A DNA stretch of 64,000 nt from Eleusine coracana subsp. coracana (GCA_032690845.1 CM064424.1:45087511-45151510); one strand, 5' to 3'; shown: positions 53,601 to 64,000, counted from the first letter of the stretch. Translations and numbers: made by a program. Notes: generated by a model from the letters alone, not told the origin.

Positions 53601-53933
53601 ATTCAAATTAAAATTGATTTGACTTTTCCATTAATTTGAATATTGTTCAAACGCTAATATCTAGAAATTATTTAGGGCATTTCATTTGAACAAAAATTCC
53701 AGTAAATTCTGCAAAATTATCTCATGACATAAACTATCACATATAATTTTGGTTGCCCCCTATTGTATAGCAAAAGTATGAGTTGCTTCACAACTTAGCC
53801 ACCTTCTGTTTTAATTTTTACTTTAAATAAATTTGAAATACAGTCAAACTTAAATGTTGACATCTTAAACCATAATTGGGTGCAATCATGTGATGAAATT
53901 GAGTACACTGACACTAGGGTGTCACAACCCTCC
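50691..53933 (-). repeat. 3' LTR of the Tekay chromovirus (right arm of the palindrome)
   Basis: The minus strand starts TGTGACACCCTAGTGTCAG next to the tract AAGTAGGGAGGGT, downstream of the chromodomain. Its length of about 3.25 kb fits the long LTRs of Tekay elements. It carries a TA microsatellite at about 52317-52337, mirror of the one in the left arm. ORFs at 53015-53463 are GC-rich LTR frames without a domain. Confidence 0.75.
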
Positions 53934-53950
53934 CTACTTAAGGAAATTCC
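53934..53950 (-). promoter_or_regulatory. Tekay polypurine tract
   Basis: The minus strand TTAAGTAGGGAGGGT directly precedes the LTR start TGTGACACC. Confidence 0.75.
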
Positions 53951-55320
53951 GGATAATGGGTATTAAGAAATTCTGCAGATTCCTAAGTTGCTTCATCTTC
54001 GGAATAATTATTCCATAGGATTTTATAAAACTTAATGGTTCTCTTCCGAGTAATTCGATCTTTCTCATCCAATATTTTTATTGGATACTCGGAATAAGTC
54101 AAATCAGATTGTAGATATTCATAATCCTCCAATATGACATCCACAGGTGGTTTAACGCATTTCTTTAACTATGATACATGGAAAATGTCATACACACCCG
54201 AAAGATTTTTAGGCAACTTTAACTTGTATACCATGTTTTCACATCGTTCTATTACTTAAAATGGACCAATGTAACAGGGAGCTAATTTTTCTTTGACTCT
54301 AAACCGTTGAATAGCTTTCATAGGTGATACTTTTAAATAGACATGATCGCCCTTTTCAATGATCAGAGGTCAACGTCTTTTATTAGCATACATCTCTTGT
54401 CGTTGTTTTGCAGCTTTTAGATTGGCCTGAATGATTCAAACCTTTTCTTCAGCTTGCTGCACAAGATCAGGTCCGAAGGTAACTCTTTCTCCAGATTCTA
54501 ACCAATCTAAAAGAGTTCTATAACTACGGCCATATAATGCTTCAAATGGTGTCATCCCTGCACTCTCTTGATAATTGTTGTTATAAGAAAATTCTACGAG
54601 AGACAAATAATCATCCCAATTATCACCGTGTGTTAAAACATAGGCCCTAAGCATGTCTTCTAAAATTTGGTTAACACGCTCGGTCTATCCATCAATAGTA
54701 GGGTGATATGTAGAGCCTCAGATTGAATGGGTACCTAAAGATGCATGAAGTTGCTCCCAAAATCTTGCCACAAATTATGTTCCTCGATCTGAAATAATTG
54801 TCTTTGTAACTCCATGTAAACATAAAATTCGAGAAATGTATAGTTCAGTATATTGACATATGGTATAACAAGTATTTATTGGAACGAAGTAAGCTGATTT
54901 TGTAAGTCGATCCACCACAACCCATATGGAGTCATGTTTATGGAGCGTATTAGAAAGACCGACTATGAAATCCATACTGATATCATCCCATTTCCAAGCA
55001 GGTATACTTAGTGGCTGTAATAAACTAGCTTTCTTCAAATGATCAGCCTTGATACGTTGACACGTATCGCATTCTACGATGTAACGAGCAACTTCCCATT
55101 TTATTCTTGTCCACCAAAAATTTTCCTTCAGTCCTTGGTACATCTTGTTATTACATGGGTGAACCGAGTACTTGGACTGATGAGCTTCATCTAAAATTTT
55201 CTGACGTAGTTTATAATTTTTAGGAACCACAAGATGATTGTTAAACCATAGCACACCATTCTCATCTTGACGGAAACACATAACTTTTCCATCCTTGGAA
55301 TTTTTCCTGATGTGTGCCAT
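53951..55320 (-). pseudogene. Tekay integrase with chromodomain
   Basis: Zinc domain HPCNNKMYQGLKENFWW and CDTCQRIKADH; core MDFIVGLSN, VVDRLTKSAYFVP, TIISDRG (aspartates), then across a gap ERVNQILEDML (glutamate), LVEFSYNNNYQESAGMTPFEALYG. A C-terminal block KGDHVYLKVSPM and FHVS-LKKC leads to the chromodomain: EYPIKILDEKDRITRKRTIK, then FYKILWNNYSEDEAT. At least five stops or frame changes occur between 54240 and 54780, and a stop replaces the tryptophan usually following EEAT. Integrase inserts cDNA; the chromodomain binds modified histones. Confidence 0.87.
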
Positions 55321-55350
55321 GCCTTTATCATTTTTCTGAGCAACAATTAC

Positions 55351-56260
55351 TTAATCTCTGATGGTAGAATGGATAGCTAAATTATGTATAGAAACTACAG
55401 GTAAAACATGAACACTGGGTTCAGTAGAGGAAACATCCTGGTTGTTGTCCCAAGTCAATAAATTCAGATTGTTGCAGTGTTCCTTTCGGCTTAAAGCATC
55501 GGCTAATACATTGGCTTTATCAGGGTGATAATGAATCTCCAATTTATAATCTTTAATTAACTCAAGCTATCTACGTTGACGCATATTCAGATCTGATTGA
55601 GTGAAGATATATATAAGACTCTTATGATCGGTATAGATGTGCACTAGATTTCCCAACAAATAATGTCGCCAAATCTTTAGTGCAAGAACCACCGCTGCTA
55701 ACTTTCAAATCATGAGTTGGATAATGTCTTCCATTCTTGCGTAATTGCCGAGATGCATAAGCAATCACACGACCTTCTTGCATTAGAACACAACCAAATC
55801 CCGTTCCGGAAGCATCACAATAAACATCAAAAGATTTAGTGATATCGGGTTGAGCTAAAACTAGTGCCGTGGTTAACAGTTTCTTCAAATTCTAAAAAGC
55901 CTCTTCACATTGCAGAGTCCACTCAAAAGTCACATTATTTTGTAGTAGCTTTGTGATGGGCTTAGAAACTTGAGACAAGTTTGGAATAAACCACCGATAA
56001 TATCCAGCTAGTCCAAGAAAACTACGGACTTGAGTAACGGTTCTGGGTGGCTTCCAATTCAATACATCTTGGACTTTCCCTGGGCCAACAGAGATGCCCT
56101 CGGCTGAAACCACGTGACCAAGGAATGGTACTTGGGTCAACCAAAATTCACACTTGCTGAACTTAGCATATAACTTATAATCTCGCAGACGTTGAAGTAC
56201 AATGCGAAGATGTTCAGACGTGTTCTTCTTTGGACTTGGAATAGATATGGATATCATCAA
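55351..56260 (-). pseudogene. Tekay reverse transcriptase C-terminus and RNase H
   Basis: 55892-56260 holds HLRIVLQRLRDYKLYAKFSK, CEFWLTQVPFLGHVVSAEGI and VRSFLGLAGYYRWFIPNLS. RNase H follows (SFDVYCDASGTGFGCVLMQEG; VIAYASRQLRKNGRHYPTHDL). A frameshift near 55700 replaces the next block, and 55351-55542 resumes with YHPDKANVLADALSRKEH. The catalytic DAS of RNase H is intact, but the frame is not. Confidence 0.87.
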
Positions 56261-56980
56261 TGAAGACCACCATAAACTTATCTAACTCTGGCATAAATAC
56301 TGAATTCATCAAGTACATAAAGTATGCTGGAGCATTGGTCTATCCAAATGACATAACCAAATATTCATAGAGTCCGTATCTGGTAGAGAATGCAGTCTTA
56401 GGAATATCTTTTTCTCTGATTTTTATTTGATGGTAGCCTGATCGAAGATCAATCTTTAAAAAGACTATGGCACCAATCAATTGATGAAATAAAATATCAA
56501 TCCTAGGCAGAGGATATCTATTTTTTATGGTGACTTCATTTGATGGCCGATAATCGACAACCAAGCGCAGACTATTGTCTTTCTTCTTTACAAACATGGC
56601 AGGACATCCCCAAGGTGATGAACTTGGGCGTATAGACCCTTTTTCCAGCAACTCTTTAATTTGTTTCTTGAGTTCTCCCAATTCATTCTTTGCCTTTTTA
56701 TATGGTTGTCAGGAAATTAGAGAGGTCCTTGGTTGTAGATCTATTTTGAATTCAACCTCATGGTCAGGTGATAGTCCAGGAAGATCATCCAGAAAAATAT
56801 CTAAAAACTCACAAACAATTGGAATTTTCACCATAGATTTTTTCTCAAGATGATGGACAGTAATGGTAGTGACCGGAGATAGATGCAAAGGAATTGAGTC
56901 AATACCATTAACCGGAGAATTTATGTGGACAATACGAAGTACAACATTTAACAAGGCCTTATGATATGTCATTCATTGCA
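56225..56980 (-). pseudogene. Tekay reverse transcriptase, N-terminal and catalytic part
   Basis: After a protease-RT linker (56709-56972; VCEFLDIFLDDLPGLSPDHEVEF, where one stop follows the PRTSLIS block) come KKQIKELLEKGSIRPSSSPW, GCPAMFVKKKDNSLRLVVDY, RYPLPRIDILFHQL, LRSGYHQIKI and TRYGLYEYLVMSFG. A stop falls at about 56339. The catalytic FIDD site (FMVVFIDDIHIYSK) reads across 56236-56285 in a shifted frame. It is inactive as it stands. Confidence 0.87.
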
Positions 56981-57046
56981 TACCAAGAATTAAATCTATG
57001 CCTTGCTGTTCTAGCATAATAAAATTAGTATGATGGACCTTTCAGT

Positions 57047-57300
57047 TTAGACAAATAGGTGCTTTGGGCAGAATTTGATTAGCACGAATTGTCTACTTGG
57101 AGATTTAATAACATAGGGAGTATTTGTAGTATAAGTGGACAATTTAAGTCTTTGCACACAGGCTTTACTAACAAAATTATGAGATGCACAGGAATCAAAC
57201 AATATGATGACAGACGAGTCATTCAGTGAGAACGTACCCGCAAGTACCGGCTCGTCTTGAGGAATGTCATCAAGGTTGGTGTAATTCACGTGTCCAGATT
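57047..57300 (-). pseudogene. Tekay aspartic protease with altered active site
   Basis: The frame reads DDIPQDEPVLAGTF, SVIILFDSCASHNFVS and LKLSTYTTNTPYVI. The retropepsin triad is normally DSG; here it is DSC, a single-base glycine-to-cysteine change. The enzyme would cleave the Gag-Pol precursor. Downstream the frame decays before reverse transcriptase. Confidence 0.85.
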
Positions 57301-57369
57301 TATTCCCTTGCCCACGCTGCTGATTTGCAGCATGGTCACGAGCTTGTTTTCTAGCTTCACTATGGGGAT

Positions 57370-58401
57370 ACGTACATTCCTTTAGAAAATGACCAACGCG
57401 GCCACAATTATAGCACGGGTAAGGGATGTACTGTCCAGCTGATGGTGCATTGTGTGCATTCTGATTTTATTACAGTGATGGTGCATGTGATGCTTGGGAC
57501 TGCTGTGGTGGTGCTGGAATACGAGCTTGTTGTGGTGGACGATTAAAATGTTGTTGTCCCGGATGATAAAATTGCTGCTGCGATGTTGCCTAGAATCGCT
57601 GTCCAGTGGGAGAACTATACACCAAATGATGTTTTGGCGGTGGTGCAGCAGTACTACCAATGGGTGGAGCCTTCCTTTTGTGCTCTTTAGTTTGCACTTT
57701 GTAGTATGCATCTTCTTGGACAATGACAGCGTTGACAAGATCATTGAATGTTCCTGTTGTCTGCCAAATCAATTTTTCTTTGAGTGCAGGATTCATGCCA
57801 CGACGAAATGCAGCACGCTTCTTAGCTTCAAAATCCACGTACAAAGGAACATCTGTGCCAGATGATTAAATTTTTGAGAATACTCTAGCACGGTCCTCCC
57901 TCCTTGTTTCAAGTCTAGAAAATCCTGGAGCTTTCTCTCCATAATTCTTGCAGGTATAAAATGAAAATGGAATGCATCTTTGAACTCATCCCATTGCACA
58001 ATATGACCTTCTGGAAATGAGGCCACATAGTTAGCCCACCAAACTTTGGCTGAACCCTGAAGTTGTTGTGCAGCGAATAGTAGCTTCTGTGCATTGGTGC
58101 ACTGTAACAACCTGAACTTGGATTCAGTGATGCGAATAAAGTTACTAGCATCCAACGGCTCTCTAGCATGCTCAAAAGTTGGCGGGTGAGTGGACAAGAA
58201 GTCTTGATAAGTGCTATGTCATGGCTGATCATCACGGCGTCCACCATTACGATTCAGATTTTGAGCTATCTGCCTAAGCAACTCAGTGTCTTTTTGCCAT
58301 GACTGAAATAACATGGATATAACTTGAGCCTATGGATTTGGTGGCGGAGGTGGAAGATCATCATTTTTTAGCTCCCTATTGTGAGCTCTCTGGCTCACCA
58401 T
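57370..58401 (-). pseudogene. Tekay gag with CCHC zinc knuckle
   Basis: The probable start is the ATG at 58399-58401 (MVSQRAHNRELKNDD, then a proline run). Stops at about 58332 and 58218 interrupt it. The gag core follows: FIRITESKFRLLQCTNAQK, LLFAAQQLQGSAKVWWANY and WDEFKDAFHFHFIPA, then LEYSQKFNHLAQM. A one-base shift near 57860 leads to DFEAKKRAAFRRGMNPALKE. The zinc knuckle CYNCGRVGHFLKEC at about 57378-57419 keeps all four ligands (C, C, H, C). Gag packages element RNA. Confidence 0.88.
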
Positions 58402-59639
58402 GGCGGGTTGTAACTATTCTGAAGTTTCAAAGCATTGATTAATTTATATTGCATGTACAAATGGAATAGGCAAGAATAAATTTGACATGAACAATTAGTA
58501 GAATTTCAGAACTGATCCCAACAAAATAAAACCACAACCATTCTTCACTAAAAATGATAGCTATTTGATCCTAACGAGTGAACATAAATTGATTTCTACT
58601 GAACAGTCAATTAAAAGTTCACAGTTCTAGAAATCTTAAAGTCAACTCAAACATTATACATAGCATAATCTTATAGAGGACTTCATAAGCTTTCCAGAAT
58701 ATACTCATACATGTTCTCCACATCAACAAGAATAAAGATGTGAAATTCTCAAGTTGATGCTGGAACATAAAAGTCTGGACTGAGCAGGGTGTAAACTTTG
58801 GCATTCTGAAGCTGTGTTGAAAAGATTTAAATTTACCATTAAGGTTCAAATTGAAGATAACTTCAATATCTTTCCAACCCATATTTGCTCAATAATTTAA
58901 CCAAAGTAAAACTGGAGTTATGAATTTTTTTAACAACACCTAATTCTGTCATCCTGAATACAGAGCAGAATAGCAGTCTTAATTTTGTCGACCGATTTGA
59001 CTCAGATGCGGGCCAAATCAAGAAAACTCATTACTACAAAGTTATAGATTGTCAAGAGATCTTTCCAACGGCTACTCATGGAAAATTTTAGGATAATTAT
59101 GAAGGGAGATATGGATTTTTTCCTCTGATCTATCAGGTTTTGATCAACAAGAAACAGATTTACATGTTCTTCACTACTGGACCATTTCTTAACAGAATTT
59201 CATTTCAACAAGAGTTGGAACATCAAGAGGACCGCCAACCCTTTTCAGAAAATATTTGTATGCTCCAAAATTCCGAAGGAGTAATAAACTATGATTTTTT
59301 GAAAATCAGGACAAATTAGTTTGGAGTAGACAGATTGGTTTCAAACGTTGAAGTTCTAATTATTGACCTAAGTTCAAGGTTTTAAGCACACAATTGAGAA
59401 AGTGAATCAGAGATAAGGTCCAATTTTTAATTAACTTAATTAAATTCTATGCCATGAATACAAGTAAATTTTTAATCCTAACCATTTTACTCAAAAGAAA
59501 ATATATGTATATATACTGACATATTGCGGTATTCATAATTTTTTGTGACGACCCATACTCACGAGCAAACATTCTAAATTTTTGACACACACGCTAACGT
59601 GGTTAGTGTACCTGCATGAGATCATTTCAGAAGCATTAC
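58402..59639 (-). other. Tekay leader and flank
   Basis: AT-rich with no domain in any frame. It contains repeated short phrases (TCTTTCCAAC twice). A Tekay 5' LTR of 3 kb is not present; the Sirevirus starting at 59640 ends the element here. Confidence 0.5.
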
Positions 59640-61221
59640 TGAAGGTGCATCTAGGCCCCTAATTTTATTTTGGTGATTGGCTCCAATACAATTAAGAATG
59701 GACTAATCTTTAATGAGCATGTGTGTAAAAGATGGTTCAAATATTGATGACAAAATGTATAGAAACAAAGAAAGGGAGAAAAGAAGATGGGAAAATATCT
59801 CATTCAAAAATATACTCAAGAATGAAGCTCATGAAGTTTTATTTTTAATTTTTGAGTATAGGAAAAGCCGTACTATCAAGAGAGACACAAAGTTTTTCCT
59901 TTGAATTACTCATTGAATGGAATTTCGCACCAGAATCTTTTCTATGAGAAGTTCGAATCCGTTCCATTCGGATATTGATCGGTCTTGGTTTGACACCAAA
60001 AATGCTCGTAATAATCCAGCTTCTGTGTGAAGCAATGACTAAGCGCAAAATCCAATTTTCCACAGCCAAATCACTTTTCCAGCATAAAATCATCAGACTT
60101 GTCCGACCCATCGGACCAGTACATCGGACTCTAGAACCTGCGCCAACATGTGTCGTCGGACTTGTCCGATGGTCATCGGACTTGTCCGATGACTAACAAG
60201 TCCGACCCTTCGGACATCTCCCTCGGACTCTAGTAACTACGCCAGCCTAGTGCCATCGGACTTGTCTGATGGACAACTTGTCCGACCCGTTGGGCAAGTC
60301 TCTCGGACTCCAGAACCTGCGCCACCTTGATTCATCGGACATGTCCGATGACCATCATACTTGTCCAATGGAGATCTGAGATTTGCCCATCTAAACGACT
60401 CTTTTTCTTCTTGGGTAATAAATAGAACCCCATCTCGTCCCTTGGCCGGTTGGTCACTCATTCCACTCAAAAACACTCTCAAGCTCACTTTGCCCTCCCC
60501 AACTCTCCTTCCTTGCTTCCAATCTTGATTTGTGAAGGGATTGAGAGAAGATTGAAGAGCTCTGTCGCCTCCAAGCTTCCATCCTCTTGAGGTCTTGGTT
60601 CATCCTCACCGCGACCGCTTTTGTGTTTGTTACTCTTGGGGATTCATCCCCTAGACGGTTAGAGGTATCCGTAGAGCTCCCAACTTATGTGGTGACACCT
60701 CGGGAAGTTTGTATTGACCCCTCCTTCATGGAGATTGCTAGTGAAAGCCAAGTTTGATCTTTGTGGTCACTTGGAGAGGATAGGGTTGAAAGAAACCCGA
60801 TCCTTTGTGGATCCCTCAACGGAGACGTAGGCTTCTTTGTGGAGCTGAACTTCGGTAAACAAATCACGTGCCTACTTTGTCTCCTCTTACTCACTTGTCC
60901 TTTTCTTGTTCTTGCTCATAGCTTGCTAGTTAGGGTTTGCTTCGCACTTCTTAAATTAACTTGTGTAGATTGCTTGCTAGTTGTTCTCCTTACTTCTACA
61001 ACTTCCTCTAGCTTGTAATCACTAGATCCTAGCTTGCCTTGCACTAGTTTATAGTTTTAATCGGCCGATTTACTTTTCTATTACGTGCTATCGGACAAGT
61101 CCATCGGACTTTCCTCACAAGTGTCGGACAAGTTTGACGCTGCGCATTTGACTTTTATAACTAAGTGATTTTTAGGGATAATTTCCTATTCACCCCCCTC
61201 CCCCCGCTCTAGGCACTTTCA
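59640..61221 (+). repeat. Sirevirus D 5' LTR, 1582 bp
   Basis: The ends are TGAAGGTGCATCTAGG and GCACTTTCA. The primer site begins three bases later. It includes an array of the palindrome CATCGGACTTGTCCGATG at about 60145-60370 and a CACCCCCCTCCCCCC tract before the end. It shares block order with the fragment at 22475-23570. Confidence 0.88.
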
Positions 61222-61223
61222 AT

Positions 61224-61235
61224 TGGTATCAGAGC
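61224..61235 (+). promoter_or_regulatory. Primer-binding site, initiator-tRNA type
   Basis: TGGTATCAGAGC is the standard plant copia primer site, complementary to initiator tRNA-Met. Confidence 0.9.
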
Positions 61236-61274
61236 AAGGATCTTCTAAAAGGCTTAACCGCTTGAAGATTAAAG

Positions 61275-62614
61275 ATGTCAAAACCATGAGAAGAACCATC
61301 CACCATTCTTCCAATCAAAAGTGGCACTAGTGGTCCTTGTGATGGAGATGATGGAGTGGGTAGAGATGTTGACAATGATGCTCAACCTAGACTCTACAAC
61401 AATGTCATGTACAACTATGATGAGACTCTACAACAATGTCATGTACAACTATGATGAGCTCAAGGAGGATCGCATTGGGCAAGGGTCTGGTAGACTTCCG
61501 TACTTTGATGGACAATTCTATGATCATTGGAAATGCAAGATGATGATGTATTTGGAATCCATGAGTCATCATGTTGCAAGTATAACCGAGAATGGTTTCT
61601 TGTGGGAGAATAGAGACAATCCAACCCATAATGATCAAATCAATATTCACCGCAATGCCGTGGCCGCGAGTGCAATTGTTTCCGCACTAAGCGCCACCGA
61701 GTATGCCAAGGTTTTCGGGATCAAGAATGCCAACCAACTATGGAGGAAGAAAATGCTTGAATTTATGGATTTGCCGCACTAAGCGCCACCGAGTATGCCA
61801 AGGTGGCCGCGAGTGCAATTGTTTCCTCATATGCTAGTAGTAGTAGTGATGATGTTGATGATGGTGTTGCTAATTCTTCACTTCCTAAAATAGTTGAATT
61901 TATGGATTTGCTTGAGAAACAAAAGGAAAAAAATGATAGACAAGAGAAGCTTCTTGAAAAACAAGAAGACTTGCTTATTCTTGAAAAGAAAAGAAACCTT
62001 GAATTAGAGAAGCTCCTAGAAGAAGAAAGAAAGAAAAATAATAACTTAGCTATGTCTCTCACCAAAATTGAAAATGCTTATGAGAATGTTAAGAGCGCAA
62101 AAGATGAACTTCAACAGAAATATGAGAATTTGGAAAAGACTCATAAGTCTCTTGAAGAACAACATAAGATACTTTCAACTTTCACATCCTCCACCAATAA
62201 TTCTCATGCTTCCACTAGCAAAGGATGTGATAGGTGCTATGATATTGATGTTGATGCTTGTGCTACTAATGTGAAATTAATTGATGATTTGAACAAGCAA
62301 GTGAGGGCTCTTGAAAGAAAGATACAACATGAGAAGAATGTTGTTGACAATGAAAAGGCAAATTATGCAAGAGGTGCATACTCATACACTAGAATGCCCC
62401 ATGTCATGGATGGCATTGGCTATGTTGAGGGTGCCAAGCACAATGCACGGGAGAACAAGAATAGGAAGGAATTTCTTAAGTTCACCAAGGAAGGAACTTA
62501 TCAAAGGAAGCAAGCCAAGAATATGAACACTAACCATTCTTCTTTTGCTAATAATTCTCATGCTAATGTGCCTAATTCTACATGTGTACTCTTTCATGAT
62601 TTTGATGCTTCATA
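61275..62614 (+). pseudogene. Sirevirus D gag, internally deleted and rearranged
   Basis: The N-terminal half reads GRLPYFDGQFYDHWKCKMMM, HHVASITENGFLW and ALSATEYAKVFGIKNANQLW, the Sirevirus gag start. It then stops at 61780. The second half (61803-62614) is a long coiled coil: EFMDLLEKQKEKNDRQEKLL, LEKKRNLELEKLLEEERKK and DELQQKYENLEKTHKSLEEQ. The middle of gag is missing and replaced by shuffled duplicates of CTAAGCGCCACCGAGTATGC and GCCGCGAGTGCAATTGTTTC. A 34-36 bp tandem repeat lies at 61388-61456. The knuckle region, protease and pol lie beyond the Tat insertion or are lost. Confidence 0.82.
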
Positions 62615-62927
62615 TGTTATACAGGTTCGGGCCCTCTCGATGACAGTAAAAAACCTACGTCCTGTGTTCTGTGTGTTGTATTGATATTGTGGAAAAACCT
62701 ATGTCTACTTGTCCCTCGATGAGGGGTACCCTGCCGCCTTATATATCCGGTCGGTAGGGGGGGTACATGAAGAGTCCTAGTAGTAACCCCTTAGGATTTA
62801 CATAGAAAGTCTATCTCTACATGCCTTGTGCTCCAAGTTGAGTCGGTTGGCTTCCTTGTTGATGAAGTACCCGGTCGGCTACCAACTTAACCTTGTATGA
62901 GGATACCCATAAGGCAAGTATCCCACA
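62615..62927 (-). repeat. Tat-type LTR, second copy
   Basis: It begins abruptly inside Sirevirus gag (TGTTATACAGG at 62615) and ends CCCACA at 62927, collinear with 23690-23986. The minus strand TATATAAGGCGGCAGGG (near 62737) is the likely TATA box. It is about 310 bp. Confidence 0.75.
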
Positions 62928-63640
62928 GCAGCCCCTAAGTGCTTCCTGATTTTGAGCTTCAACTCTCAAAATGATCTTCAATGTAGATCATAAATTAGGA
63001 AGACCTCTTTATCGAAGTTCCTGATAGATCTGGTGCACTGGTTAGGTGCACCTGATCAGGTGTAGCCCCCGACTCTTGTATAATTTGGAGACTTAACAAA
63101 TAATGCAAGAGTCTAATTACATTAGCTCTTATTATTTTGTATGTATTTTACTCAAACCATCAAGCTTGAGTCTAACAGACCTCTGGTCATCAAACCAGTA
63201 AGTTAACTTGCAAAGCTTCAGCCTTGCCGACCGATTATTAAATAGGCCGAGTGACATTCACCATGTCCAAGTGACTGGTTGGTCTGAATTTTATGATATC
63301 AATCATATTCAATTCATGTGGACCAATATGACATCAATTATATAATGGTAGTAAGCTAAATGACATCAATCATAATACAACCTTTCCCTAATAATTAGTC
63401 ACTCTAATTATCCATAAGTCCAATTTTGACAATTTGGTTATTGACTTCAATCAATACCATAACCTTTGAACTTATTTCCATATGACCATCAAGTCCTTTT
63501 CTACATGATCATCAAATCATATAGATATGGTTAAATATTTTTCAAATGCTTCTCATCAAAGAAGCCCCCGAGCTTTATTTCTCAAGGTCTTAGACACTAA
63601 TCATATTTTAAGGCCCTTAATTAATCTTTGCTTAAGCAAA
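62928..63640 (-). other. Tat polypurine tract and 3' noncoding region, second copy
   Basis: The PPT at 62928-62942 is followed by AT-rich DNA collinear with 24002-24720, including TAGATCTGGTGCAC, CACCTGATCAGGTG and CATCAAAGAAGCCCCCGAG. No ORF. Confidence 0.7.
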
Positions 63641-64000
63641 AAATCGTCATCACTGTACGGCCCACCCCAGCCCATGGGACCCTTAGGTCAAAAAGCAGGA
63701 GTATAAAGGAAGCGTCGAGTTGACTCTCAGTCCACGCCGCATTTGCGCACGAACCCTTCATCTTCCTCGCGCCTCCTCTGTTCTTAGCGACTCCTCAACT
63801 CTCCAGCTAGGGTTAGCACCTTCACTTCCGGCCGCCGTAGATCTCGCCGCGCTTAGCCCCCGAAATTCGACCTCCCGGGTGCTAAAATTTGATAAAATCT
63901 GACCTTCCAAAAATTTACCCAGCTGGTTGATCATTTTCATGGAATATGACCTCCCGGTTTGCTGAAATCCGACTAGCAGGGTTGGATGATGAGACCATCA
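63641..64000 (+). promoter_or_regulatory. Antisense-ORF promoter and 5' leader, second Tat copy
   Basis: CCCATGGGACCC, AGGTCAAAAAGC and TATAAAGG (63702-63709) repeat the order seen at 24760-24800. The leader then matches CTTCATCTTCCTCGC and CTAGGGTTAGC of the first copy up to about 63815. After that the copies diverge, and the ORF itself is beyond the window or lost. Confidence 0.6.

Larger units (their letters stand above)
53934..58402 (-). mobile_element. Tekay/Del-type chromovirus (Ty3/gypsy), internal region
   Basis: The minus-strand order is gag with zinc knuckle, protease, reverse transcriptase, RNase H, integrase, chromodomain, polypurine tract, LTR. The chromodomain at the integrase end defines chromoviruses, which use it to target chromatin. 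No 5' LTR or primer site is recognisable before the Sirevirus at 59640. Stops and frameshifts occur in every domain. Confidence 0.88.

Noticed and set aside
58619..58882. 87-residue minus-strand ORF upstream of Tekay gag
   Set aside because: AT-rich leader sequence, no recognised motif and no continuation into gag.
1..64000. A novel defence, toxin or metabolic gene cluster
   Set aside because: I looked for non-transposon ORFs with domains on both strands and found only the MATE gene; all other credible frames are retroelement proteins.

Overview
The window is nuclear DNA from a grass (monocot). One host gene lies at the left edge, followed by about 60 kb of nested retrotransposons. The grass assignment rests on three things: the retroelement families (Athila-, Tat- and Tekay-type Ty3/gypsy, Sirevirus-type Ty1/copia, and a plant RTE-clade LINE with a TTG-repeat tail), the intron-exon structure of the host gene, and the absence of any operon-like arrangement. 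I cannot name the species.

Layout. 1-4080: the 3' five-sixths or so of a MATE (DETOXIFICATION) transporter gene on the + strand, six in-phase exons ending at 3598; its first exon is not in the window. Two short 5'-truncated LINE insertions with target-site duplications sit in its introns. 4085-7811: a decayed Ty1/copia element on the - strand. 8130-21112: an almost full-length Athila-type gypsy element on the - strand, with tRNA-Asp primer site and both LTRs. A 3.4 kb RTE LINE (9440-12854, perfect 18-bp duplication) is inserted in its left LTR. 21113-23570: hAT-like debris and copia LTR fragments. 23600-27345: the 3' part of a Tat-lineage gypsy element on the - strand carrying an antisense ORF (+ strand) with its own TATA box. 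27346-37690: a Sirevirus on the - strand whose env-like region contains a two-level tandem array (57-60 bp subrepeats in units of about 695 bp); a 1.84 kb gypsy solo LTR is inserted in that array. 37690-43850: unassigned gypsy-like debris, then the 3' part of a second Sirevirus with an env-like ORF split by a hAT element. 43851-47325: the 3' end of another copia element. 47326-53933: two Tekay-type LTRs in inverted orientation forming an imperfect palindrome of about 6.6 kb. 53934-58402: the Tekay chromovirus gag-pol on the - strand, including a chromodomain. 59640-62614: the 5' LTR and a rearranged gag of a Sirevirus on the + strand. 62615-64000: a second Tat LTR with the same antisense promoter region.

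How the parts relate. Only the MATE gene looks under host selection: all its splice junctions are in phase and its family motifs are intact. Every retroelement ORF examined except one RNase H block carries stops, frameshifts or lost catalytic residues. The nesting gives relative ages: the RTE is younger than the Athila element, the solo LTR is younger than the array, the copia LTR at 43851 is younger than the env-like sequence, and the Tat element at 62615 is younger than the Sirevirus it interrupts. The features most worth following up are the antisense ORF with a conserved promoter in two Tat copies, the higher-order array, and the giant LTR palindrome. I found no CRISPR array, no rRNA, no convincing tRNA, and no unknown defence-like or metabolic gene cluster.
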